A DNA stretch of 64,000 nucleotides from Monocercomonoides exilis. Taxonomy: Eukaryota > Preaxostyla > Oxymonadida > Polymastigidae. The translations under genes and the position numbers were made by a program. The notes beneath the pieces were generated by a model. The model was not told the DNA's origin. It did not search any database and was given only the letters and a program-made list of their open reading frames with translations. Below are positions 57,501 to 64,000 of this stretch, one piece after another (the first letter of the stretch is position 1; every line of letters starts with the position of its first letter). The stretch is taken from contig LSRY02000030.1 in NCBI GenBank assembly GCA_001643675.2, positions 296,501 through 360,500 of the forward strand. The letters are read 5' to 3'.

Positions 57501-57988
57501 GAACTGGGCGAAGTTGTCAGAGGAGCCAGCAATCCTTGGCAGTGCTCGTCATTTGCTGAAATATTTGAAAATAGCACTTTGCCAAAACTTGAATGAACCG
57601 TTGAAATGGCATTTCTTCCTTTCTGAATGAAGGCGCAGCCAGACAAATGAACAATGCTGAACTTGTCGATTTGCACGAGATTCGATGTGTTTTGAAGAAA
57701 AATCACTTCAGAGGCAGAAAGAGACGCATTGACCAAGTCCAAGTGAAACTGAATGCTGCAATGACTTTGAGCTGAGGAATATTGCCTTTTGTGAAACAGT
57801 CTTGAAATTGTGCTATCTTTTTTGTTGCAGGCAATGTTCTCATTCTCCATTTGAAAAAGTGGATGGCAGGAGTACCCATGAATATGTGAAACTTGTCTTG
57901 CGGTTGTTTCATCAAAATCCAGAGGAACAGACCAATCCTGGATGAAAATTAATGTGATCAAACAAAACGAAAAAGAGCTTCCACTCAT
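45590..57988 (-). CDS. Giant beta-helix receptor-like protein with pseudokinase tail (B)
   Basis: A single exon of 4132 residues, paralogue of the protein at 12384-21575. It starts with a signal-peptide-like stretch (MSGSSFSFCLITLIFI). The ectodomain begins with Cys-paired, GGG-containing beta-helix repeats (SFNNCKSPTYGGAVF), then eight modules each opening with a Cys-Gly/Pro-Cys signature (CGVERYPCSTI, CGFAAYPCKTI, CGYQDYPCQTI, CGTELYPCKTV, CGMEEHPCASF, CGSEEDPCLTL, CGSSREPCMSI and a variant CGCFSNEVC). Potential N-glycosylation sites are frequent. One membrane span lies at about 3680-3706. The cytoplasmic tail is nearly identical to that of A up to the acidic/Ser insert, then RWMAPELL (about 3989) and SIGMMLWECLTLQIPFGEYE. 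No HRD or DFG is found. The last 40 residues differ from A and end in TGA. Probable surface adhesin or receptor; ligand unknown. Confidence 0.9.
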   Translation of the reverse strand: MSGSSFSFCLITLIFIQDWSVPLDFDETTARQVSHIHGYSCHPLFQMENENIACNKKDSTISRLFHKRQYSSAQSHCSIQFHLDLVNASLSASEVIFLQNTSNLVQIDKFSIVHLSGCAFIQKGRNAISTVHSSFGKVLFSNISANDEHCQGLLAPLTTSPSSDNSFSHDGFVGVTKSSISSVSLRCRPFIACSAMQQISLSSSILCNISTTQAGTGVQTNENAPQCVSTIYSCVFETVSGVYTNGIAPGVEGLGLELFNNTHQKCKNEMTKGVRRTEAIDTTISYEEFANMATPIPQGTTGNHGNEPDICGSCVFMYGNNIASLKISHSTFCNCSASYIGGALSTYLIGYFIFSNCSFNNCKSPTYGGAVFARAIRQCYSFSDSEIDNCYAGHTGGGIVVYGETQRSTDCVEASEDGKKYMCHNNSFVGCSTANYGGGISLFGSVTKMFLMKNCFFSSCTAKYNAKGGGIYVKIDNHNTTDPKIFFFCFFANNMAGTENGGKDVCLNDTKGKCVNESPFVWSCTLTDGGSQLIHCNASCHANDEWLPYGVSSRIVEEENGEDSDLCGCFSNEVCRTMKHAIENHMTTQSCAITMLSRVHTLFATDGVAVNSKKAVVRGEGEESTSLKVSQIDAMRSLFEVTSGSLTVELLHIAFASDPKSSLARVSENEGELILTSLEIDSGSESLGREFESPLVVMAGGRLIVSDSKIRFFKLAECSLLTMPVGSYVQMSNTTIANITRRQGSGSVLEHTFGEREWLRMDGCNVENCRSSDDGGCFKIDVGEENGIELRNSSATNCACSTENGKGGWLCAETVKLSTQMVIGGMKFSGCEGWKGKCVFVEAPELARIVSKASFNFSIDGMSDEDLMGYEGGNGEFDVCLWVYFVDVVSPGYVGGGTAHDFSGCGVERYPCSTISKLVNARHRGMPKAIVICAPFEWTEPVTMNTDEWDVRSETNESVIDIGFGADASSEGLVETSVRCGFSDISFEAVAKREDSHTSVFICADSALTLTRISVKTKEEGGELNYGVVFGKKGVICISSFSIKNVQFASAAMFCVSGENAHCRVEGISCLECSVIGERNLMEVGEGACFSMNDSNIGTETIIENSGIAVEEGKEVEMRNVSVKGIRRRKGDGGGLRVRSRNNVMLSSSIIVDGCRFEECEVNEGGKGGGGMWISAGSPSVVRVSSCSFLSCTAPFDESVGFGGGIFFYLTSPTTDYVISGPIISADQKNRARYGTNLFVESEKLGVSTTNATLPFLKEMSLDDVNSMCGYDGNDKTNVISLLYFIFDVGDTIHVSSAAGLDVAPCGFAAYPCKTIQKSLQRQEGSAKSMTLHGDYELLEDVLLCEEGRVEMKGTEERSIVNVKGGDTASVGVITLAESEGVESMIALLSFRVGGSVKQHIALISQESAGCLRVSSCDFAQQPGEAIVGYSLLKCMNGQVEMKSVDVRSVRFSMSQIIICEQNAIALLEDLSVQNTSTTSSDGLVKLASMSVTMSMKRCTFESRAEKLSCVVVRCESAKTVELENCTFSNYYEHNGNGSAVECKVRAGSRVMIVGGKTSHCGCIGGFGGGIFAHVEMDGKLGVGNSSGEITEIANCRSEAQSRKGGFGGGISVSVDEGFSSFAIENVGFSWCSASQNGKNVFVEAWNLSKAVTVQTLNFGFNTAVGSADMGELCGFENGNALCPIPLALFFRKFSGRCYVGGGGVDYRLCGYQDYPCQTIAYAGASKFNSSAASIVLQSTFTFRDQLLFDSQDYEIFGEENATMMNVAGGEGEKEEGLIEVRRTVGIGQITFRHPASLGSNRSSLMLCNGGTLNVVDCSCVLNSGSGLDCSFSYFVCKGGQLGIERFEVKNIKFGFVPLMVVRKSESIEARVLMRGVSLENVSTKSEAGVVEVDGADKFEMNNCSVSASTCESCSLVSVARVKTMMMGNSTMSDFQRTNGFGGVVVAVVEEGEKTMIEKCTFEGCSIEAANMKGGVGYVSVGGGGEVVFDSNTISNNSVDGETGLGGGLHVELETSEVKYSFKKDEFEGNEAKKGKHLYLICPLPRETVDPLRFDSSFREDMRNEDVWVKSGGDGPEVDETLKKYLFASSEEIMFVDDATGDDRKTCGTELYPCKTVDDGFLKMKSNQTTIHVVGAAVLGGRIDRNGTSLTVRGAAEMSTIDVEDGGCIVLKKGKGTTTLTLSSLRVILPGRATEQSLVAVSVGRMTIRDSNVEGKEANGKETDMWVGIAEGGEMQLVNVSVKDVVERGKKGVVLMKGGELYCEVLKLKEISADGEGLIWVGEDADASLNHFAAENCEVGSGSIVCLKGVGGLCSVSESRFENCSKLHGDGGAIWCEIGKGKMTMNGTMFDSCSVDALNGCGGAVYMKDVGNTNHDFVFSDLNFMGNGAFVGKDMFVMANSLNESVAPSKFKFEYFDDAGSVIADMKGMDADMFSGDPIDLLLLLKEAQLSTVHISSEGMDILGCGMEEHPCASFWRAYRNLNALERNRSVVVYGSTMVDNHFDASSLYVKSKQDDQYAMVVMKENITEINDEWIFLNEEEARFERITLAVPSRFSSNIETLILSRPESGSMTLLSCVFESINSTNSPVEFILIRSESGPVSVDGCSVDIRLFARVPFEFHSSASLNGLNATNIQVPSSITGGAMHVVLTSNEMFDVNRTNVVNCSCSTTLGRGGGLYVDCSQSQADAPIGFCEGVAIQKNEAFVGSDLFVASFDLNKTVTPTTFMLSFDDVKHSPTMFCGSDKEHTDTDLFRFLEGFRNARVFVSSKGYDVMRCGSEEDPCLTLWKGMGQIETGSEQKRLLIEGWIEMANRYDFSNFVFEPPCDAVEEHKRSVLQIVNHHDGEEILGMNERNVSFHKIDMEVFEDVWNRVGGVIVSENGVLSFGDCSLKSIVSAEKQIEICFVQLKSGVLDAEKLIIESMRMKQSIIMIEAGSNAYLKDIEVKSCMLVEGCVVQIVHKVAETKNGDGSTIEVNGSVFGSITRSGMGSSVLESGDNCEVLMKANNSVFELCRSSESRRGGVMCFELNNEGSFAISNSKVMQCGCSTESGRGGGMYLSSHLSGKLLFLFQGMKFEGNVAETGKDIFVECTNISEQINESQFRMDLREGVYNRIGAIYGIDLLHSEPVDLISFITVYQSSIIFVNGKDGKGRNDRQCGSSREPCMSIGYGFDHLVFEDIVLLVIDGEGVIEKELDLDEISVQSRSRSTSKISFDTRISASREYFLQTKEHVELSYLEFLFPSRGSFCHNAFLCSSSGSIVISSCIFHSDDDAGSCSISEVMRLANCNCTVEHCSMENIICEKIFQCENAQVSISDLRLNHIDTKSCFCFSGDQPNSVLIKELVIENTVCRGDVLLFCDDTYAVSGQFIQENIVLSLCGIKNISMEGSNGSVLMMNSHTHTFSMANCSFSECRTSVEKGVLATFSGVSSISIDSCVFEGQAVTGCNELASSREICHWNGSLVDMCNSSGTFEDTTISKGNFGGMTIFGGDVTISESEFVLNNPSIEGYPSVRRNVICARAGELYISSLKGGDGYLPDTSLWILNDGCNVGGIMEERASSFFIPVLDFVATEENGSYVELTFKGSLLLPCNLSFDIVSLIDDVKAIDHYLFEESGYVNETEMNGKVPLSVVADTAAETEVCARIAFGNHKYPSFTTSFVLKNRSESVGKGDERIVEGEKEGKSSWTLIVIVLLVVVLFIVLIGFILFVVRWRKAKNENKDLREIVNDNIRKDPKAFEMVTMEMSPEEQWRRAEKEAEKKNEERIKKRVYAKSLGHSESSEHLLSESGSTEYILGRDSDKIPQWMLEKVDDDEETRKQTPSPSISSTSTTDTSDTDTTFVRPESLCPTTSSMSNLVDAMACSSPHEKLIVDLRDSLFMLLHGRNKTKEMPIGTLQEREHTAAQILFWVANLALHSFDEMENGLSSLSTLSPHIVLFSEHMVICIVMHSDFSSDSDSSSTSSSTVVTSASDDDDDDDSLPSSAFEDDEYNRKECLRWMAPELLVNKKMGATKESVVFSIGMMLWECLTLQIPFGEYEGEVAGQKIVNGERPGMGEAEQSSYLGLVKKCVSQDWRERGSLTELKREFIQRFPAGSLIMTMTDALCCYSADGNKREPSCGSGNGNGEGTEGSSRIVLLVQ

Positions 57989-58420
57989 ATGTTCTTGCTT
58001 TAATATGGATTCTTGGATAATTGTTCTATCAAATTGTTGCTATTTGGAAGACGAGCAGCGAGCTGGTCCTGGAAATAACAACTTCGAAAAAATCGAATAA
58101 ATCAATCAAACCATAACAATAAAAAAGCCAAGATCAAAAATCTAAATAAAAAAATTAAAAAAACTTGGATATTTTTTTTTTGAAAACACAATAAAAAATT
58201 AACCTTAAAAAAAAGCAGGATAAGTTGCACCAACGCTCTCTCGCAACTCGTTCTGTGAATAAATTTCAGTTAAATTAAAAATAACAAATAATGAATTTCT
58301 CCTTTCAAAATATTATGAAAAAGACACCTCATTCAAAACAACTGTGCATCAGAAAGAACATCATCCTGACCAATAATAAAAATTGTTTCCAAATTATCTG
58401 TTTGAAGCAAAGAGCAAAAA
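57989..58420. other. Upstream region of giant gene B
   Basis: AT-rich with several A runs; no gene. It must hold the promoter of giant gene B. I see no shared motif with the region upstream of gene A by eye. Confidence 0.4.
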
Positions 58421-58421
58421 G

Positions 58422-60277
58422 TTAAAAAGCCTGTTGAATCACAAACACGGAAAATTGAAATCGTTTGATCTTCGCTTTCTCAAATCCTTGGCACCAAATA
58501 AATCCAATGGAGATATGAAGGCGGTATCTTCTGAAGTATTTTTTTTGGATTTGAATCATTTCTTTCAAATGATGTGCGCGGATGCGAATCGGAACAGGAA
58601 TAGAAACAGGAGGAGAAATAATCGGTTCTTCCGCTTTTTTGAAATTGTTTGAAGCTCTTTGAGCTGACTTGGCTTTTTCATTTTCAGGAATGCCAGAATC
58701 TTCAAACAAAAGAGAAAGATATTTAGTGTCTTAAACATTAAACAAAGCTGTGCTCAAAGTGTGACAGCAAGATATACAATGAAAACAATAAGCCATGAAT
58801 TATCCAAGCAAAAATTAATTCAAAAATGGATTTGGTCATTTTCCAGCAAATGTTTTAAATAACAAAAGGAAAGAAAAGGAAAAAGGAAAACGAAAAGTTA
58901 AAAAAGAAAAATTCTAAAGAGAAATAAATTCACTCAAAAATCATCAAACCGAAAACAGCACACTCTTCCAGATTCTTCATTGGCAATCCTTCTTTTGTTA
59001 ATGAACTGTTCAATCAAACGTTCGAATTTTGAATGAAGCACAAAAGCCTCAAAATAACTCAAACTATTTCACGAATATTTCATACCCTTTTCAGTGAGCT
59101 TCATGTATCCCCACAGTCGATTTCTCTTTCAGCAATTTTCATCTTCTCTTCAGCATGATTTTCTGTTGAACAATCTGTCCTTCAAAAAAAAGAGAGAGAG
59201 ATCCATTCTCTTCCTTTCAAAATACAGTGATATTTCGACTTTCTGAATTTGAACCTGGCATCAGCAAGGTTTCAGATCAAAATAAATAAAGACATGCTGA
59301 ATCCAAATGAAAGATACAAACCTCAATTTCTGGTATCCTCGGAATTTTCTCCAATTAACATGCCTTTCTGTCGCTCTTTTTTTTTCAGAGAATATTTAGC
59401 ATGATTCACTTTTTCTCATCCTCTAACTTTCACAAAATTAAAAATCGGCTTTCTCTTTTAACCATTGCCATGCTGCCCTTTCTCAAGCATATCCAACTCA
59501 ATCACATATTTCCATACATCCTCCGAAATTGGATGTATTCGAGGCTATCAGGCATCTTCCGGTATTTGTCTCCATGTTGAAGCGGAGGTTATGAAATAAT
59601 TCTGATGTTACGCTTGAAAATCCATTTCCCCTGAACACCATTTCTCACCTTCTTTTCTTTTGACTTCTCTGCTTCAAAATAATTTGCTGATTGCTTCCTC
59701 GAGTGTTTTCTAATCTTCAAAAAAAAGTGTTTATGCATGAATAGGTTCGACACAGCAACTACTCGAATTTGACAATTTCACTTTATTCTTCAAAAACACC
59801 TGTCAGGCACAGCAGACAACCTTATAATCGCAAAAGCGCATAATCAAACTGTAAGCGTTCGGACAGAGGTAAATAATTCGTTTTGAATCATTGAAGGAGA
59901 TGGCTTTCTGTAAAATCTCATCAGATAACGAATAAATCGTGTTGCCTTCAAGCCATGGATTGGAATTCAAATTGTCGCAGAGAGCAGAATATAACAAATT
60001 GGCTTAAAATTATTCATCTTTCTTTGGGCATGCATGTGACATGATTTTTCATCGTCTATTTTGACAGCATTCAATCGATTAATAATTAATAAGAAACAGC
60101 ACAGGCTTTGATATGGATGTATTTTGCAGAAATGCACCATGCAGCAATACGCCCACAAACATATTTGGTGTTTATTTCGTCTGCTTTCACAATCATAGCT
60201 CGACTGTGTCTTTGGTTGGTCATGAAATAACAATCAATTTCCTCATCCATACAAGCGGGAACATGCACCTCAAGCAA
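58422..60277 (-). pseudogene. Decayed multi-piece coding sequence
   Basis: The minus strand carries protein-like pieces in different frames. At 60277-60086 is a Cys- and His-bearing piece (CYFMTNQRHSRAMIVKADE, then KYVCGRIAAWC). At about 60070-59970 is another, and at 59997-59803 a clean piece (NPWLEGNTIYSLSDEILQKA, then YLCPNAYSLIMRFCDY). Around 59740-59660 is a short Lys-rich piece followed by a GTGAGA donor-like site. Around 59600-59470 is PISEDVWKYVIELDMLEKGQ, preceded by a TGA and TAG. At 58709-58422 is a Pro/Ile-rich piece (SPPVSIPVPIRIRAHH). Some gaps could be introns, but the adjacent stops suggest a pseudogene. Family unknown. Confidence 0.4.
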
Positions 60278-60681
60278 AGATTGTCATAAGCCAGATAGAA
60301 ATATTTTAGACACATCCAAGGACTAAACAAGAAGCATTCTGGTGTTGTCGATGAAATATTTTAAAAAAAAGAAAAAACAATTTCTCAATAATTATTGTGG
60401 GCTTGAATAATTATTCCTTCAAACAATACGCGTTTTCAATTTGAATTCGATGGTGAAAACATTGATTGCAAATAACTCAAAGTTTGGCAAATGAAAAAAC
60501 AAAAAAGAAAAAGGAAAAGAAAAAATTCATCAAACAAATGTTCTCAAATAAATTCCTGAAACAAACAACTTTTCTCAAAAACAGAATGTTGTGTTTCTCT
60601 CAAATAAAAATATGTGTGGATAATATCGTTTTGAATGGAGTTCGTTGCTGCAAATGTTTATCGCTTCTCTTTTCTCTTCAT

Positions 60682-62993
60682 TCAAGCATGCTTCAGCCAT
60701 CTGTTGAACATTTCCAGCGAATTCGAAACACTCTTCAGCGCAACATCGTCCGAATGAACGAGAAACGCCACAAAAATGTCTTCCATTCCCTCTTCCTCCA
60801 TCGTGTTCAGAACTTTTCCCTGCTCATCGCAACGCAGAGATGCTGAAGAAGCAGGAGAGAATGCCAATGAAGATGCTGAAGTTGGAGAACTCGAACAATG
60901 CTCGTCTGCCTCAGAGGCTCGGATAGCAGGTCCTCTGGCTGATTGCAAGTGAGGAGAATGCTGTGAAGATCCTGGTTTTTCATCGTGTTTGCTTTCTCTT
61001 TCCTTTTTTTGAATCTCAGCCAATTCCTCTCTCAGAACACTCTTCCTTCTTTCCATTTCCGCATACCCAATTCCTGTTGCAGATGCGCCTCTTTCTTCGT
61101 TTTCTGTGTGTGCTTCAACTTCTTCTTTGTCTTCTTCTTCGTCTTCTTCACATTCCTTCTCTGTTTTGCCATCTTCCCTTTTCTCCTTCGCTTTTTCCTC
61201 TTTCACTTTGTTTTCACACTCTCTGACAATGGCTGTCTCTATTGCCCACAGCATCATCTGCACTCCCGTGTCTTTCAGCCTCCCCAGCCTCTTTATCATC
61301 CTCCCAACCACACCTTCTGCAGGCGCCTGTCCAGCTGCCCTTCTTTTCTGCATCTTCTGATTTCCCTTCTTTTCTCTATCTGCACATTTCTCCTTCTCAA
61401 TCCCCACCGGCTCTTCTTTCTCTCCAATTCTGCCTTCGTTGCACTCCAGCTCCTCCTCCTCCTCCTCCTCCTCCTCCTCCTCCTCCTCCTCCTTGCTGTC
61501 TTCTGCATTTTCGCTGTGTGTTTTTGTCTTCTCGCAAACAGACAAGCACGACTCCAACAGAAACGAGAGTTGTCGAGCAGAGCAGCTGTAAAATATGTTT
61601 CGAAGAAGAAACAGGGAGTTGATGTGAATGTTTGAAATCCTTGAAATGTTTGAAGAAGAAGAAGAAGATGATGATGATGATGATGATGATGATGAAGACG
61701 ATGAACTCTCATCATCAGTTTCAATGCAAACTCCTTCATATTCCAGGCAATCAAATATCAAGTCAACAACAGACTTCTCTTTCATCCTTCGTTTGACCAG
61801 CTCATCGGCAAACTCGCTCGAGTTGTAAGCCAACCGCGCTGCCACAAACAACCCCAGAGAGGCCAGCTTCTCTTTTTCACTCACAGAAAACTTCGAAAAT
61901 GATGAGACCTGATGCTCACCAGAGGGCATCACTGGATTTGAAGCACCCGATGAGCTCGATTTTCTTGGGCCCGCAGAACAACAAGCAGGATTCAACGCTG
62001 TGTCCATGCTCTCCAATGGATGTGGCTCCATTTTCTCTTCTTCCTCGCTTTTGGATGAATTGCAGCTGCCAGCATCACTCCATTGCAAGCTGCACAGCAT
62101 CTTCATGAGCATGTCAACAAAGCTCAACTCAACCAATTCTCTGGCAACATCCTCGTTTCGCATGGCTGGCTGCGAAAGAACACGCAGACTCCAAAGAATA
62201 ACAGAATAAGCCGGATGCAAAATGCAATTGCAAACAGAACGCGCTGCACCAAGAGGCAAAACAACGCTGCGGCAGGCTCAACAGAAAAATCAAAGATGCA
62301 AACAATTGAATGATAACATGAATAAAGAAGTCGTCAAATAAAAAAAATAAAAATAAAAATATATTTGGACGTGGCAAACCATCGACTGTTGTCACACAAA
62401 ACAAAGCCTGAAGACTCAAAACAATATAATCCGGTGAATTTTTGCAAAATGAGTCTGGCCCAAGTGAATCAATAATGGCGCGTGCATAAGGCAACAGGCT
62501 GGCATCTGCTCCGCAGGTAGGATAATGAATCAGACACCACAATATCGAGCTCATCGAAATAATCTTCTCAGAAAAGGGGAATCTGTGCCGCACATCTGAA
62601 ATAAATCGCTCCAAATGCCCAAACGTGTAATGGCGCGGAAGCAAAGGGGCCAACTCGTCGGACGAAGGATCAATCAGCCGAACAAGAACGGTGCTGATAA
62701 TTTAGAGTTACAATCCCGTTTCATCCGCGCAGTCTTTGCAGCGGAAAGACATGAGCGCATTCCATGTCACAACATCAAATAGATCAACGAATTGGCCCGA
62801 TGCGTTTGATCCCAGCATTTGCTGCATCTCGGAAAGTTGAGCGAAAGAAACATTCTCTCGCCGAGACAATTTGCAGACGAAATCTTCAACAACAAAAATG
62901 CAACCACGTCACAGGAAAAAGGAAATAAAATCAAATCGCTCAACCTCTAAAACGCACAATTGAATCAGAGCATGCCTCCTGACTTTCTTGCAT
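60682..62993 (-). CDS. Helical-repeat-like protein with Ser and Glu tracts
   Basis: Four exons inferred: 62993-62945, 62883-62712, 62693-62380 and 62276-60682, with introns of 61, 18 and 103 nt; product about 709 aa. The start ATG at 62993 gives MQESQEACSDSIVRFR and every splice keeps the phase. The first 300 residues are mostly amphipathic helices with an armadillo/HEAT-like look (LPRHYTFGHLERFISDVRHR; then LPYARAIIDSLG; SVILWSLRVLSQPAM; VDMLMKMLCSL). Low-complexity inserts follow: a Ser tract (about residue 378, from a TCA/TCT repeat) and a Glu tract (about 444, from a CTC repeat). Near the end, MEDIFVAFLVHSDDVALKS looks like a final helical repeat. Importin-alpha-like or other ARM proteins are possible relatives, but I see no diagnostic motif. 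TGA stop. Confidence 0.72.
62694..62711 (-). other. Apparent 18-nt intron
   Basis: Between two strongly coding exons the minus strand reads gtaactctaaattatcag. Its first two bases are GT, its last two AG, and it contains two TAA in the frame of the flanking exons. Removing it joins DETGF to TVLVRL in phase. Because 18 is a multiple of three, the alternative is a gene with two in-frame stops. No other donor upstream preserves both the frame and the coding stretch. Confidence 0.55.
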
Positions 62994-64000
62994 TAAAAAG
63001 ATTTGGCAAAATTTAGAAATAATTATGGGAATTTGAGATTTGGGAAATTGTTTTTTTTTAAGAAGAATTTGAGAACGAATAAAAGTGAGAGGGTTGTCTG
63101 GTCTCAGTTCAATGCACTTAAAAAATGACCACCTTTATTCTGTAAAAGGATACTTGTTTACAAAAAAAATATTTTCGATTTTGATTTTTCACTCTTCTTT
63201 TTTTGATTTTAATGTTTGTTTATAATTTCAAAATTAAAGAAATAGAAAAGGAAAAAAAGATAAATATGAAAGAGAAACCTATATTTTGAATTATTTTAAA
63301 ATCTCTATTTGTAATCTTTCTTCATTTTCATCTTTAATTGTTCAAAACACAAAAAAATAGTTTCACTCATAACTTTTTTTCCGCTTTCTCAGATTTCAAA
63401 TAAATTTGATTTTCAAATCTGTCAACAGGCATAATTTATGTTATTGCAAAATGTTTTGTGATCCCACCCGTATTTCAAAAAATAAAAACATTTATTTGCA
63501 TCAGAATTCTTGCATTTATGAAAAAATATATGATTTGTTCCATCAATTTCTGTATCGAATACTAACAATTCTAACATTCTCATGCAAAATAAAAAATTTA
63601 AATTTTAAAAAGTTGAGGAAAATCTTTGTAAAGATAGAGTGGAACAAAATTCAAAAAGCAAAAAATTTCGTCTTATTTCAAATTTTTTGATCACAAAAAG
63701 TTAATAAAAGGTGCAAATTTATTCAATGAAAAAGCTTGAAGTTTCATATTTTCCCACATATAAACTATTTGTGACTTTTTGAAAAGAATAATCTATCTTT
63801 TCACATTGATTTGATTATTCCGATCTTTTTAAAAATGGGTATCAATTAAACCAAATGAGTTTATCGGAAAGATTATTTTGTTTTTTTTGCTTTAAAAAAA
63901 TGAACTAAAAAAAAAAAGTTTTTGAAAATATATTATTCGAATCAAAATAGTTAAGTTTTCAAAAATTTATCTTGTTTTTTTTTATTGAAAAATTTCATCG
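62994..64000. repeat. AT-rich intergenic DNA with dispersed repeats
   Basis: No supported gene. 63345-63470 resembles 37925-38060, and 63590-63700 resembles 200-330. The frame at 63406-63690 lies in this repeat, and its similarity to the frame at 119-337 (shared NKIQKAK) follows from the shared DNA. Poly-T and poly-A runs are common to the end of the window. Confidence 0.5.

Noticed and set aside
1-64000. CRISPR arrays, bacterial operons, riboswitches
   Set aside because: No regularly spaced direct repeats and no ribosome binding sites; introns and gene structure are eukaryotic.

Overview
The window looks like nuclear DNA of an intron-bearing, AT-rich protist. Two giant single-exon genes for modular beta-helix surface proteins, short GT-AG introns in ordinary genes, DIRS and pogo-like transposons and long AT-rich spacers would fit an oxymonad (Preaxostyla). 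A Monocercomonoides-like species is my best guess; this is inference, not a database result. The two giant reading frames (about 7,200 codons together) contain no TAA, TAG or TGA, which argues for the standard code and against the TAA/TAG=Gln code published for the oxymonad Streblomastix.

Layout. 1-12.4 kb is gene-poor. It holds AT-rich dispersed repeats, a fragment of the giant beta-helix family (about 690-1120, +), a decayed coiled-coil gene (about 4240-1560, -), a 451-bp MITE with target-site duplications (6516-6966), a fold-back repeat (8766-9000) and a pogo-like DNA transposon with inverted ends and a decayed transposase (9569-11560). 12.4-21.6 kb is giant gene A (3063 aa, -): signal peptide, beta-helix ectodomain with five Cys-rich modules, one membrane span and a kinase-like tail that lacks catalytic motifs. 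22.5-39.2 kb is bracketed by an inverted pair of about 600-bp repeats. Inside are a four-exon TPM-domain membrane protein (24116-25182, -), a four-exon SAPS-like PP6 regulatory subunit swollen by acidic and serine tracts (25400-31602, -), a nested island of small transposons (31866-33575) and an unrecognised coiled-coil protein (33550-35853, +).

39.2-44.2 kb is a decayed DIRS-type retrotransposon (reverse transcriptase/RNase H plus tyrosine recombinase) between 35-bp inverted ends. 44.7-45.3 kb holds exons of a small unrecognised gene (-). 45.6-58.0 kb is giant gene B (4132 aa, -), a paralogue of A with eight modules and a near-identical cytoplasmic tail. 58.4-60.3 kb has decayed coding sequence (-), 60.7-63.0 kb a four-exon helical-repeat-like protein with an apparent 18-nt intron (-), and the end is AT-rich repeat DNA resembling the start of the window.

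The two giants look like cell-surface receptors or adhesins with a pseudokinase signalling tail. The PP6-subunit and TPM genes are ordinary housekeeping genes with no evident link to them. Mobile elements fill most of the spacers. All splice sites were inferred by eye from reading frame and GT-AG signals.
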